Shown: one piece after another, positions 26,134 to 37,542 of the stretch | Layout: each line of letters opens with the position of its first letter | Position numbering within the stretch: the stretch's first letter is position 1 | Assembly (NCBI GenBank): GCA_030062745.1 | Contig: CP099839.1 | Location: 29,511,451 to 29,575,450 of the forward strand | Length of the DNA: 64,000 bases | DNA from: Capitulum mitella | Taxonomy: Eukaryota; Arthropoda; Thecostraca; Pollicipedomorpha; Pollicipedidae | Reading direction: 5' to 3' | Made by a program: the position numbers and the translations under genes | Notes under the pieces: generated by a model | Database searches by the model: none | Told to the model about the DNA's origin: nothing | What the model saw: only the letters and a program-made list of their open reading frames with translations

Positions 26134-27687
26134 ACGTTCTTAATGAATGAATGATGTGTAAGATGTGTATGAAAATAATGAATGAAACACACGCACTCGC
26201 ATTCTGAATCCTTTCCCATTTGCATTATATTGACCGAGGTATGGTACTATACTTGCGAAGTTGCTTCCTCTGATGCTGAGTATTGGTTTTCAAATACAGT
26301 TTGACAGAGTTTGATAGTTTTGAAACCATTTCGAACGTTATATTTAATGCGCTTGAATTATAGGACCAGGAGCAGAACTGTTTTAAACTGGAAGTGTAAG
26401 AAGGGCTAACATGACGCAGACAGCATCAGTACGTAGCCGAATGTCTCATGTTTATAAAAAGCGCCCGCCATAACACCGTGAAATACGCATTGATTCATGA
26501 CGCCGAATGCATGACTTCGGTACATCTCAGCGTGTAATGAGTATAGTGGTGAAGTGAGAGGAGCGTTTTATTAAGATAACGTGTAAGAAATGAAACCAGA
26601 AATACGCTGAGAATGGGCAATCGTCAAACGTGAAGGACCCATTATCATTTCTTTTTATACGACTGTCTCTCGGCTTGACTCAGAAGGCGGTGAACAGTAT
26701 ATAGTCAGTCAGTACTCAGTCAGTAGCTCAGAAATCTTGAAGATCAGCATGATATACCAAACACCTCCGTACATGGAAAGAAAATGACTGAGCCTTGTCT
26801 CGTTTCGGAAACTAATTGCGTAATGTGTCGCAGTTTCCCATCAGTCTAATGCACATCAGCGCGCGCTTCGAGCTAGACTCACGTCTGATAACCCTTAACC
26901 CTCGCCAGTACAGGTGAGGAATGGTGCAACCTCGTGAGGTGTATCGGAAGTTGAGCATTAACGATTGTTTTGATCGCTCTGAAATTTTGCATAGCTGATT
27001 TCCAAACGTTTTTCATATTCCTTGAAAATTTGAGCTCATTGCTTGACAGGCAACTAACCAGTGATATTTTTATGGAGGTCATGGCATGAAAAAATATCGG
27101 TGCAGTGGCGGTCTTAATGATACAAAAATGTTTCAAACCTATTCCTGCATATATACATACATATATACACATATATGTATACATATATACATATATATAG
27201 GTACGAAGAGCCACCAAGTTTCATAAAGCTGCCTTAAAAAACATAGAAGTGGTGAACAAAATAGCGAAGGGGTTGTAAAGCTCCCTACACGCGGGAATAG
27301 GGTTAATTATTTTACTATGCTCAGTGTTACCCAACCTTAGGTTTGGGTGTCACCTATGGTGCCGGTGACTTACAAACGTGGGTCGTTATTTGGATCAAGG
27401 TCATTTTAAGTCAAGATCTTGCGTTGGGAAACCTGTTATTGACTTCGGAAAGGTCACTAAGTATCTGGCAGGTTTATTTGCATAACATTATTTTTTAGGC
27501 CTTATTCATCTTAAGCAGCCATTCTGGTCCCCGCAAAAGCAACCTGTGGAGTATGTCCCATGACTTCTAATGGAAACCAGAATCTACTAATATGGCCTTC
27601 TTTGAGGTCGTCTGTAACGCCGAAGCGATTTGAAATGGTCAGCCTGAGTATCAGCGTTTCGTAAAGCATAAACCTACACGCTCGTTT
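26134..27687 (-). repeat. left arm of a 1,554-bp inverted repeat
   Basis: Reverse complement of this segment matches 30,600-32,153 base for base over long runs. I compared several blocks of 60-90 bp and saw zero to two differences in each, roughly 98% identity. Both arms are exactly 1,554 bp with abrupt edges (ACGTTCTTAATGA outside, CGCTCGTTT inside). They include a TATACA-rich microsatellite near 27,150-27,200 and a shared open frame of 112 codons that resembles no protein I know. No target-site duplication is obvious outside the arms. Confidence 0.95.
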
Positions 27688-28499
27688 TTTTTTTTTGTTG
27701 CTGTATCCCGTAAGGTTTGAAAATAGCTGTGATGGAAGGAGTCGTACCAGCTTACGCCTTGTACATAATCTTGAAGGTGGCCAAATGGCGAATGCCGACG
27801 AGGATTAAGACGAAGGGAGTTGACAGTTATTTGGACTGGCATTAATTACCGTTCTCCTATATTCACTGAGAGCATGGACTGAATCACAGAAATACGAAAA
27901 GCTGACTTTTTCTAACAGTACCAATGTCTCTGAAGTTTCTCTTGCAGGATTATATTCATCTGCACTTAACCAGGAAATTATTTTTATCATCCAGCGCAGT
28001 TCCACTAGGCTAGGCTAGGCCGGGGCTAGTTGGACCACCTTTTGCTTTAGGCGCTTTTCTGTTGGAACCGTTCGACCTCGTGATTTGTAGCACCGTGAAC
28101 ATGACACCCCATTGCGTGCCGGTTGTAACGGCGCGGTGAAAAGCATGGTCGGCTGTACCGTGTGAGAGTTATCTCCGGCCGAAATAGACCTTGCAGTGTG
28201 GTTCAGCTTGCCCCGAACTTCAGCTTCACAACTTCAACTTGCCGGGGCAAGTCTGGCCAGCCAGCGGGGTATATTGGCCCTAGGCTCATGAGACGATCAG
28301 AAATGGGCTTAAAAACAATACCCGTGCAGAAAATGTATTTTCTTTGCTGACGTAACACCGAAAGCTGCTGCCCTGAGGGACATGGTTTTGTACGGCAGTT
28401 ACTCAGGCTCGTTGTCACGAAACTGCAAGAGACTGAGAACAGGTTAGTATCATCTACATTTTCTCAATCACTGTTGCAGTTTTGACAAACGTATTACGC
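27688..28499. other. spacer between left inverted-repeat arm and pogo-like relic
   Basis: Ordinary sequence with a poly-T run at its left edge and a short CTAGGCTAGGC patch near 28,008. No gene recognised. Confidence 0.5.
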
Positions 28500-28666
28500 A
28501 TCTCCCGCAGTGCAGAGCTGGTGAGCCCAACCCTTGCAGTCCGTGCACTGAATCCGACGCTCCATGGCTTTGCTGTTGCCGCACGTTTCGTAGCACACTA
28601 GGCAGAAAGTCTCGTCGTCAGATTCTTCATTCTCAGACTGCACGCATCTTTTTGCATTCTTAGCTA

Positions 28667-28702
28667 GAAGATAGGCACGTCGCTTGTCCCGTGCCTATCT
28701 TC
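28667..28702. repeat. perfect 13-bp inverted repeat
   Basis: GAAGATAGGCACG and its exact reverse complement are separated by 10 bp. It lies at the point where the transposase frame changes just before the zinc-finger segment, so a short inverted duplication may have caused that break. Confidence 0.85.
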
Positions 28703-28919
28703 CTTTTCCTGATTTTCTTTTCCTGTTCGATTGCTCGTTCTTCTGGAGTGTCTGTAAGGCTCGCTGCCTTTTTCCTCTTTCTCTCCTTGGTCGCCTTTCG
28801 GGGCTCTCTAACCCCCGGAATCGGCCTGACACCTTTTGGTGGGAATTCGTTTGGACTTAACGCCACTGAAAGACGTTCGTTTTTGGTTGTGCGGCTGCTC
28901 GTTGGCGGATCGGTGCTTC

Positions 28920-29155
28920 TCGTCTCTGGATTAATCCTCGTCCGCGGACCAATACTCCTCGATTGCGGAACAGCGCTCGTCTGCGGACCGGCGCTCGTCC
29001 ACGGAACTGTGCTCATTTGCAGGTCGGCGCTCATCTGCGGATCGGCGCTCGTCCGCGGAACAGCGCTCGTCTGCGGATCGGCGCTCGTCCACGGAACAAC
29101 GCTCGTCTGCGGATCGGCGCTCGTCTGTGGAACGGCGCTCGTCGGCGGCAGGTTG
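28920..29155. repeat. 18-bp minisatellite within the pogo-like relic
   Basis: Units such as CGGATCGGCGCTCGTCCG alternate with CGGAACAGCGCTCGTCTG, giving an 18-bp period and a 36-bp higher order. Being a multiple of three, it expands without changing frame and encodes repeated PQTSAV/PRTSAD hexapeptides on the minus strand. Confidence 0.9.
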
Positions 29156-29883
29156 TTAAATCCTGTGGCCCGTCCAGACTTGTCGCTTCGGGTGTCCTGA
29201 CTGAAAAACCGAGGTGCCGCTTCAGGACGTCAGCCAGTCCGGTACCGCACACCCGTCCCTCTTCCAGGACTCAGGCACTTCTGTGTCATGGTTTTCGGCA
29301 CACTGGTACGCGAGGATGCTCACTTCCATGGGAATAAGACCGCGACAGACGGCCGCGGCTTCTTTTAGGTAAGTTTCAATCATTTCCTCTTGGCCATCAT
29401 CAAAAACCTGCTGGGCCTTTACATACCCAACCGTTTTTGTTGTCCTGTGGTTCTTCACATATCGCCTGAGTGCGTTGTAAGGTATGTCGTACCTTTTTGA
29501 GACGGAGTGGACGGTCCTTTTCAGATCGATTACTTCGTTGACCGCATTTAGCATATGCTCTTCGGAACTTCTCGCCCGATCCATTTTTCGGTTGTAAGTT
29601 TTCATTCTGGAAGGACAAAGGATAAGTAAATGGAACGGGGAGAATGATTTATATGGGAAGGCAATGGGCATAGGCGTAGGAACGGGGGAGGAGGGGCAGC
29701 TGCCCCTCCCCTTAACTCAGGCAAAATTTGACGAGGACCCTAGCAAGAGTCCTCCTGAGTCCCAGTTTGTAAAACAACATTAATTTAACAGTTCAGTAAG
29801 CCTCTCAAAATCACACTAAATGATCATGATTCTGAAAATAGACAACCTCGTTCATACGGGGACAAACTTGGGTTTACCAGTAT

Positions 29884-29938
29884 AATATACGCATATATAT
29901 ATAAATATATGTATGTATTAGAAATATGGTTCTATGTG

Positions 29939-29978
<40 letters not shown>

Positions 29979-30030
29979 AATGTCCATATGCATATAAATA
30001 TGTATATATATATAAATATAGAAATATATA
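29884..30030. repeat. TA-rich compound microsatellite
   Basis: Several (TA)n and TATAAATATA tracts lie in tandem between the pogo-like relic and the fold-back element. Confidence 0.9.
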
Positions 30031-30031
30031 G

Positions 30032-30585
30032 TGAAAGACCAAGACGTATTGGCATTTCACAAGCCGCTTGTTTTGTTCGATTAATCATAATGTTCGTTTT
30101 GTTTTATTAGGCAATGGGAAGAAAACTGTAACAAATTTCCAAATTAGTTTGTTTCAACTTTTCAGCGTTTCGGACCATCTGCATTCCATTATCCAGAAAA
30201 AGAATGCTCTGTTTGGCAATCGAGCATCGACATCAATGGAATAGTTTCATAGTCTGATTGAAAAAAATTGCCGTGGTAACCATAACTTGTTAAGACACTT
30301 CCGTTATTGCAAACTGCGAATGGAGATCACATCGCTTAAAACACTGCACAGATTTCGCAAGGTTTTTTGTTTATGTCGATACTCGGTAGCCAAACAGTGT
30401 ATTCTGTTTCTTGATAATGGTGTATGTTTATTCAGAAACGTTGGAAAGCTGAAACATTGAACGAATAACGAATGTGCAGTTTTGCTCGAATTATCTTCCC
30501 ATTACCTAACGAGACAAAACAAACATTACGACTTATCGGACAACACAACATGAAACTTGTATGCCAACACTCCTTGGTCTCCAAT
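30032..30585. mobile_element. imperfect fold-back element
   Basis: The left part (30,032 to about 30,235) pairs with the reverse complement of the right part (about 30,370-30,585). Matching blocks in order include GACCAAG, TTGGCAT, TAATGTT, GTTTTGT, TTAGG, AATGGGAAGA, AAACTG, TTTCAGC, CGTTTC, CCATTATC, CTGTTTGGC and ATCGACAT. Identity is clearly below that of the large inverted repeat, so it is older. It ends about 15 bp before the right arm of that repeat. It could be a foldback/MITE-type element or an old inverted duplication; no ends or target duplication could be fixed. Confidence 0.7.
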
Positions 30586-30599
30586 CAGACATTTTAACG

Positions 30600-32153
30600 A
30601 AACGAGCGTGTAGGTTTATGCTTTACGAAACGCTGATACTCAGGCTGACCATTTCGAATCGCTTCGGCGTTACAGACGACCTCAAAGAAGGCCATATTAG
30701 TAGATTCTGGTTTCCATTAGAAGTCATGGGACATACTCCACAGGGTGCTTTTGCGGGGACCAGAATGGCTGCTTAAGATGAATAAGGCCTAAAAAATAAT
30801 GTTATGCAAATAAACCTGCCAGATACTTAGTGACCTTTCCGAAATCAATAACAGGTTTCCCAACGCAAGATCTTGACTTAAAATGACCTTGATCCAAATA
30901 ACGACCCACGTTTGTAAGTCACCGGCACCATAGGTGACACCCAAACCTAAGTTTGGGTAACACTGAGCATAGCAAAATAATTAACCCTATTCCCGCGTGT
31001 AGGGAGCTTTACAACCCCTTCGCTATTTTGTTCACCACTTCTATGTTTTTTAAGGCAGCTTGATGAAAGTTGGTGGCTCTTCGTACCTATATGTATGTAT
31101 ATATATACACATGTATGTGTATATATGTATGTATATATGCAGGAATAGGTTTGAAACATTTTTGTATCATTAAGACCGCCATTGCACCGATATTTTTTCA
31201 TGCGATGACCTCCATAAAAATATCGCTGGTTAGTTGCCTGTCAAGAAATGAGCTCAATTTTTCAAGGAATATGAAAAACGCTTGGAAATCAGCTATGCAA
31301 AATTTCAGAGCGATCAAAACAATCGTTAATGCTCAACTTCCGATACACCTCACGAGGTTGCACCATTCCTCACCTGTACTGGCGAGGGTTAAGGGTTATC
31401 AGACGTGAGTCTAGCTCGAAGCGCGCGCTGATGTGCATTAGACTGATGGGAAACTGCGACACATTACGCAATTAGTTTCCGAAACGAGACAAGGCTCAGT
31501 CATTTTCTTTCCATGTACGGAGGTGTTTGGTATATCATGCTGATCTTCAAGATTTCTGAGCTACTGACTGAGTACTGACTGACTATATACTGTTCACCGC
31601 CTTCTGAGTCAAGCCGAGAGACAGTCGTATAAAAAGAAATGATAATGGGTCCTTCACGTTTGACGATTGCCCATTCTCAGCGTATTTCTGGTTTCATTTC
31701 TTACACGTTATCTTAATAAAACGCTCCTCTCACTTCACCACTATACTCATTGCACGCTGAGATGTACCGAAGTCATGCATTCGGCGTCATGAATCAATGC
31801 GTATTTCACGGTGTTATGGCGGGAGCTTTTTATAAACATGAGACATTCGGCTACGTACTGATGCTGTCTGCGTCATGTTAGCCCTTCTTACACTTTCAGT
31901 TTAAAACAGTTCTGCTCCTGGTCCTATAATTCAAGCGCATTAAATATAACGTTCGAAATGGTTTCAAAACTATCAAACTCTGTCAAACTGTATTTGAAAA
32001 CCAATACTCAGCATCAGAGGAAGCAACTTCGCAAGTATAGTACCATACCTCGGTCAATATAATGCAAATGGGAAAGGATTCAGAATGCGAGTGCGTGTGT
32101 TTCATTCGTTATTTTCATACACATCATACACATCATTCATTCATTAAGAACGT
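30600..32153 (+). repeat. right arm of the 1,554-bp inverted repeat
   Basis: Mirror copy of the left arm across a 2.9-kb spacer that carries a pogo-like relic, TA-rich arrays and a fold-back element. The arm contains runs of CTTGACTTAAAATGACCTTG and other TGACCTT motifs typical of old dispersed repeats. Outer flanks of the two arms are unrelated. Confidence 0.95.
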
Positions 32154-34938
32154 TTAACATTGGCTCTACGGGCGTTGACTGGAAAGAATTCAAAAAAAAA
32201 GAAAAAAGAAAAGGCATTGACTGGAAAAAAAGAAAAAGAAAAGAAAAGCCCAAAACGTTTCTTTGCAACCTCAGCCGTGAAAGAATTCCCGCGCTCCTGT
32301 CAAACAGTTATGTTTTCACTATTAATCTTGTCCATTTGGCTTACAACTACAAGAGGAGAGGGGTATGGTCCCCCCAGCCATTTCCAAATATGGAATGATA
32401 GAGCAATGAAACAAAACAAGTGCGTGGCATGGTCTTCCATCTACACTATGATATTCAATTTATCTTTTAGCTTACACAGTTACCTTACAGGTCATCTCAA
32501 AAGAGGTCATATCGATAGATTCTGCTTTTCTTTGAATGCTGTCAGACGTGATATAGAAGGCGCTTTTAAGGGCCCAAACCGACTTCTGGTGACGAATAAG
32601 GACTAAACTTGATGTGCTTATGTAGGCTTACAAATCAGCGCTTCCGATTACGTCATGACCCTTCAGGGTCGATGAAAGGTCAAAAAGTCAGTGTCCTCAA
32701 CCCACGATTATGACCTAACCTATTATAACCTATTATATTATATTATAACCTTGACCTATTATAACCTTGACCCAAGCGAGGATTGCGGTGCAGAGGTCAC
32801 TGAAACCATGCGCGACACATATGTTTAAGAATGAGAAAGACTTAGTACCGCAAAATGCTTACAACGTTTGTTATCCGATGAGGACCGTCACCGTAACGTT
32901 ATTTTTCCATCACATGCCCTCGAGAAAGGCATCATGTTATAGGCCGGCAACCCGCCAAGGCATTGACTACATATTTTTAGCCAATGTGTAAAAAGATTCA
33001 TTTTGGAATTCAGCACTCAGCTGTGCAAAATGTCAGAGTGATCAAAGCATTCGTTCTGGGGAAACTTGCAAAAGCCAAGAGACAAAGGTTGCACCTTCTC
33101 CCCCCTCCCCCCACACATTTTTGTACAGCGTACCGTGTTCTGTACTGTACTGTGCCTTGTATACTGTACTCTGTACATGTACACGGTTTTTTTAAAGCAA
33201 CATCAATACGAGTAGTTTTTAAGAATACGTTGACCGGATCGTTAGCCCTATATGACTGAAAGTAGTACGTCTTCATACCAAATCGGCGGGTGGTCCAAAA
33301 CAACGGTTTTACGGGCTATATTCCTTCCATGTGACTCTAAGATGCACAATCTGATCTTGACCCTGCCTCTACCATATGCCTCATTGAACAAGGGTTGAGT
33401 ATGGCACAGATCCAGCGGATGGGAAGGAAGGGGAGGGGTGACAAAGGACGCGGAACGCAGGACGCGTGCCAAATTTTTCGTCTTTTGACAAATTTCGGGA
33501 AGCAGTTCCATTTCACGGGGAACTTTGAGCTTATGAGACTCCGTGCCCTCTTCACCCATTTTTGGCAACCTATCCCTCCCTTTTTAACACCCCGGATCTT
33601 CTGCTGGCCACTACTTTAGCAATCATAAACTGCTTTTAAAATGCGTGTTTCTAGTTAGCCTGGCTAAGCAGCATTAGGCACAGATTTCCTAATTCCACAC
33701 ATGTGGGTCCTTCCATTAAAATAAAGATAGCATCTATATAACTTCATTAAGACGCTTTTCTTCCCTATGTTTGTAGGCAATTCAATACGCGTGCTGTTCT
33801 CCGGATTATGATTGAAAAAGTACTGCAGTTTTGGCGTATTTATTGCTTTAATCTTAGGTGTACGTTAATAGGACCCCTTTCCGCATATTTATCATGGACT
33901 CAGCGTTTCAGCCAAGGCCCATCCTCATGCCTTTGAATTCAACGTTTCAGCCATAGGCCATCGCGTCTTTGCTCCCTGAAAGTTTTGAGCAACTGACAGT
34001 GACGTGCCTTATCTGTTTAGAGCAACATCATTTACTTTTTATTTTGCTTTAAAATTTTGGGAAAGTGACCGTGCGCAATTATGGCACGAAATATCGTGGG
34101 TTGTTTAAAACACATGTCAAACGACACACACTGCAACAAAACTCAGGTTTCTAGTCATCGGGGGAATATTTATGACGGTCAACCTTGCTGGCCAGCGAGA
34201 CGTGTGTTTTTACGTCATAGCAGCACACAACTAGGAAAGCATGCTCTTGACATAAATTCACGAAGCCATTTGATATCAAAACGCGCAATAAAAATCAGGC
34301 AAGGTAAAGGGATGGATTTGCGCACGCACAAGGTTTTTAAATGTGCACGGGAGTCTCCCAAATGCTCTTGTATGATAGTCCAAGTTTTCTGTCGCCATGA
34401 ACTGAGCAGAAGTCATAAGTGTCGTTCGTTCCGAAGGATGTGTCAACATGCGGAGGGGCTTGGGAAGTTTAATGATAAGTTATACCTCTTAATTGGCCTG
34501 TGCTCAATTTTGTTTTATGGAAGTGACTGATGTAGCGTGCAAGGTGATTTTTTTTGCACTGGTTTCGCGGTCTTCATATGAAATTTGGGAAACTGAGGTG
34601 GTGTGTGCAGCATGGACCGTAGTCGCCGACCGCGATCATGTTTTAGTCCAAGAAAATCAAAAAGTCTGTTAAATCCGTGGAGTGTCAGGTGTGCGTATTT
34701 AGGTACTGCTGGTCATGAATTTGCACATGTTGGGATGGTTTAGAGGTGATCGGAATACGGGTATACTGACGTGTTGATTTGTATCCTGCAATCTGTGCAG
34801 GCCTGCAATATGATAACGTTATATATATATATATATACATATATATACCCCATATATATACCCCGTTATACATACCCCATTTGCACCGTCCCTTCAAAAA
34901 GGAAACTTAAGGTATTTTAATTTTTTTCCCACTCACAG
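32154..34938. other. no gene recognised; diverged copy of the inverted-repeat sequence
   Basis: Around 32,480-33,110 the sequence resembles the interior of the right inverted-repeat arm in the same orientation (AGGTCATATCGATAGATTCT against AGGCCATATTAGTAGATTCT; CAAAATGTCAGAGTGATCAAA against the arm's similar run). It is therefore an old member of the same dispersed family. The remainder, including the 149-codon frame at 34.1-34.5 kb, has no recognisable domain. Confidence 0.45.
34819..34837. repeat. short (TA)n microsatellite
   Basis: TA run followed by TATACC/CATATA variants to about 34,865, just upstream of the pogo-like relic. Confidence 0.85.
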
Positions 34939-36290
34939 GTCATCTTGCTGAAGAGAAAGTGGACGCAGGATGGAATGCTGAGGACGATCGAAGCGGTGCG
35001 GGAGAAGAGGATGGACCTACGCGGTGCCACTAGGGAGTTCGACATACCCATCCGAACGATTAGGAACCACGTGACACGGAAGGTCCGAGAGACGCGGGGC
35101 CGCCCGCCGATCTTCACTGCGGATCAGGGGGTCCAGTTGACCGAGAGGCTGAAGAGACTGCCGAGAGTTGGCGTGGGCCTCAAACGGGACGAAGTGAAAT
35201 GGCTGGCGTATGATTATTCCGAGAAAAGCGGGATTGCCTCGCGGTTCAGTGGATCGACCGGTAGATGGTGGCTCGAGGGCTATATGAGGAGCGCCAGCCG
35301 GAAAAACTTGACTTCGCTCGGTCAGAAACTGAACAAGGCGGTGGTGAAGGACTATATGGATCTCCTGACTGAGATCATGACAAAAATCGGCGTCATGGAC
35401 CGTCCAGAGCTGGTTTTCAACGCAGACGAGACCGGCGTTCAGCTGACGCCGGGTAAAACACCCAAAGTGCTTGCTGCAAGAGGGGCAAGCAAGTGCAGTC
35501 TGAGAAGGCAGAGACCGTTTTGGTCATGTGTGCCGGCAGCTCAATCGGTTCGTATATACCGCCGTCCGTGATATACAGAGGGGTCAGGATGCAGCCGCAT
35601 TTCGGCAAGAACTTTCCCGCAGGCGCACGGATAATGATGTTCCAAATCGGCTGCTTTTATAAGGACATCTTCCTGCACTGGCTGGACCACTTCCAGCATC
35701 TCGTCTCCCGGCAGATGTCTTCTGATCGTCGACGGGCATCGCAGCCATGTCAACCTCGAAGTAGCGGAGAAGGCGGAGCATGGAAATAAAATCACATACC
35801 TGCTGTCGAACACGACCCACGAGCGTTACGGGGTTCCCTGTGGGGTTCGCACTGTCAGAGATGAGCAACAGGCCTCTGAAAGATGCCACGGAGCAGACTG
35901 TCCCGCAGTCGGACTTCAGCCGGCCAGCAGCAACGTCAACGCCAGCGCCTGCGCGTGGCGTGACGCTGATTGTTCTGCATCTGACACCATCCGACGAAGA
36001 AGAAGCCGAAGAAGTCGAATAAGTCGCTGACACCCCGAGATCCTTCTAAGAACTGTCTCCTTCCTGAGGGCTATACGAGCTAAGAGGCCGACGGAAGATG
36101 CGGTGAACGTAAAAGCCGTGCTGGTTCACAAAGCAGATGCCATTCGCATTGTTCTTCGCAGATGCGAAGAACAAAGGTTGGGAAAAAAGTCAAACGTGCC
36201 GGGAGATAGTGATGATTGCAATTGCATAGTCTGTGGCATGCTGTACAGGCCATCATGTGGTCCGTGGACTTATGCGGTACTTGTGAATAG
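34939..36290 (+). pseudogene. pogo/Tigger-like transposase relic with partial DDE domain
   Basis: The plus strand encodes a psq-type HTH (TIEAVREKRMDLRGATREFD, then IPIRTIRNHV), a diverged CENP-B-like segment, and about residue 158 FNADETGVQL, the first catalytic Asp motif of the DDE_1 domain. After one frame change it continues KAETVLVMCAGSSIGSYIPP and VIYRGVRMQPHF, and after another as LLIVDGHRSHVNLEV, the second catalytic Asp motif. A diverged tail ends in a finger start, CNCIVCGMLYRP, that is not completed. The first frame has no ATG before residue 11, and CCCACTCACAG|G immediately upstream looks like a splice acceptor, so the start may have been in an upstream exon. It is clearly a different family member from the 28.5-29.6 kb copy. 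At least two frame breaks make it non-functional. Confidence 0.85.
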
Positions 36291-36379
36291 TGGGCTTGCG
36301 TTCCCTGTATTTATGAGAACAAGGGGGCAAAGGTGTGACTTGTGACATTTGCAGGTAAACGGCGAAGCAGTGTGACAAA

Positions 36380-36901
36380 ATTGGCAGAGTTGGGGAGGGC
36401 AGGATTTTCCAGGGGAACTCCTAGACAACATGGGGCCTCCTCGTAGGCGGGCCTCCTGATTCATACAGGGGGCTTCCCGATCAAGCAGAGGGTCTCCTCT
36501 CGAAATAAGGTCCCGTATTCCAGAACAGGAAACTCCTGATGAATAGAGGGGACCTCCTGATCCAGAACAGGGCCTCATGATTCATAAAGGGGTCCTCTTG
36601 AGCCAGCAGAGGGCTCTCCTGAACACAAAACAGGGCTTGCTGAGCCCGAGCAGGGCTATCTTATTCATGAAGGGGGCCTCCTGATCCAGAAAAGGGGTCC
36701 CTTGATGCAGAAAAGGGCCTTAACCCGATTAAGGGTCACCTAGCTCAGTTATGAGGCCTCCTTAATCTGAATTTTGGCAACATATATGTGTAACCTTCAA
36801 AACTTTCAGTTTGGGTAAAAGGGGTCTCCCCAGTTTTTTGGGGGAGGGGAGGACAAGAACATACTTTTTGCCCCCTCTGTCCCCCCTGCTGCGCCGCCCC
36901 T
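36380..36901. mobile_element. partial hAT-like element with GGGGCCTCCTGAT repeats
   Basis: The right end CTGCGCCGCCCCTG is a typical inverted CAGGGGCGGCGCAG terminus. The body (36,410-36,770) is a degenerate array of about 30-bp units, for example GGGGCCTCCTGATCCAGA. It lies just downstream of the second pogo-like relic. The left end is not resolved. Confidence 0.55.
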
Positions 36902-37534
36902 GGGCAGGTCTGCTTTTCTGCTCTATGTCGCCGTCTGCTCGATGTCTGCTCGTCCGCAGGTCTGCTCGATGTCGCCGTCGAGGCATGACATCGTTGGCTG
37001 TGGCCTTGGAGTTGGCTTCTAGAAGCGTATGATTCTTTATTTTTATTTTTATTTATTCGTATTTTTTTGAAGAAGTAACATTTTTGTACTGCTTGCTTCA
37101 CCATAGCGGAAGTCATTTTGTGGTAGTATGACTACAAGGATGCAGGCTGCTGAGTGACGGACGGTGGCTGATGTCAGTTTCCGTCATGTCTTTTTTACAT
37201 TCTTTAGAGGCCAGCACCTTATTTTGTAACACACGGTCTGTCTCTATGAACTCCAGATGCTTCAGTGCTACCGTTTGCCATGCTACGTGGTGCTCGTTTC
37301 CGGATTTCGGTGCTGCAATAAAAGAAAACCGTTTCCATGCCCGTTGTTCTGATTTATGCATTATTAAGGACGAAGGGAGTGCGGAAATGTGTACATCGGT
37401 ATACAATTACGCACACTTGAGAGGCCCATTTCAAACGCCCATCACACGCATTTTAGCAGCAAGTGATTTGGTTCGACGCACGATTGTCCCAAGCTGCATT
37501 TTAACCATTTTTATGCGAGTAGATTGTTGGACTT
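36902..37534. other. no gene recognised; short CTGCTCGATGTC tandem repeat
   Basis: 36,902-36,985 has several TCTGCTCGATGTCGCCG-like units. The rest is unremarkable. Confidence 0.45.
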
Positions 37535-37542
37535 CTTCACAG

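Larger units (their letters stand above)
28500..29605 (-). pseudogene. pogo/Tigger-like transposase relic lacking the DDE core
   Basis: From an ATG at 29,605 the minus strand encodes an N-terminal psq-type helix-turn-helix (SVSKRYDIPYNALRRYVKNH), then a CENP-B-like second DNA-binding segment ending VPESWKRDGCA. A frame change follows, then VLKRHLGFSVRTPEATSL, the 'FL.R.P.LS.RTPEATSL' motif of pogo transposases. The DDE catalytic domain that should come next is absent. Instead comes an 18-bp in-frame minisatellite of P-x-T-S-A-x hexapeptides, a Lys/Arg-rich stretch (RKATKERKRKKAAS), another frame change, and a C-terminal C-x2-C, C-x2-C-x4-H-x2-C finger (CLVC...QCTDCKGWAHQLC) typical of arthropod pogo-like proteins. 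The protein would have bound the element's ends and cut DNA; this copy cannot. An acceptor-like TTTGTCCTTCCAG lies directly before the ATG. Confidence 0.82.

Noticed and set aside
26879-27217. 112-codon frame conserved in both palindrome arms (also 31,070-31,408)
   Set aside because: Conservation is fully explained by the about 98% identity of the arms. The start is in a TA-rich microsatellite and no family resemblance was seen.
28691-29200. 169-codon plus-strand frame with hydrophobic LVCGSALVHG repeats, resembling a repetitive membrane protein
   Set aside because: It is the antisense of the 18-bp minisatellite and Lys-rich linker of the pogo-like relic, whose minus-strand reading gives recognisable transposase motifs.
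29661-30118. Identical AGGCAATGGG at 29,659-29,668 and 30,109-30,118, looking like a target duplication around a CATAGGCG-starting element
   Set aside because: The right-hand copy is part of the left arm of the fold-back element and has a counterpart in its right arm, so it was not created by an insertion between the two sites.
34081-34530. 149-codon plus-strand frame
   Set aside because: Mixed composition with no domain, no upstream or downstream exon partner and no homology I recognise. Length is within chance expectation for 64 kb.
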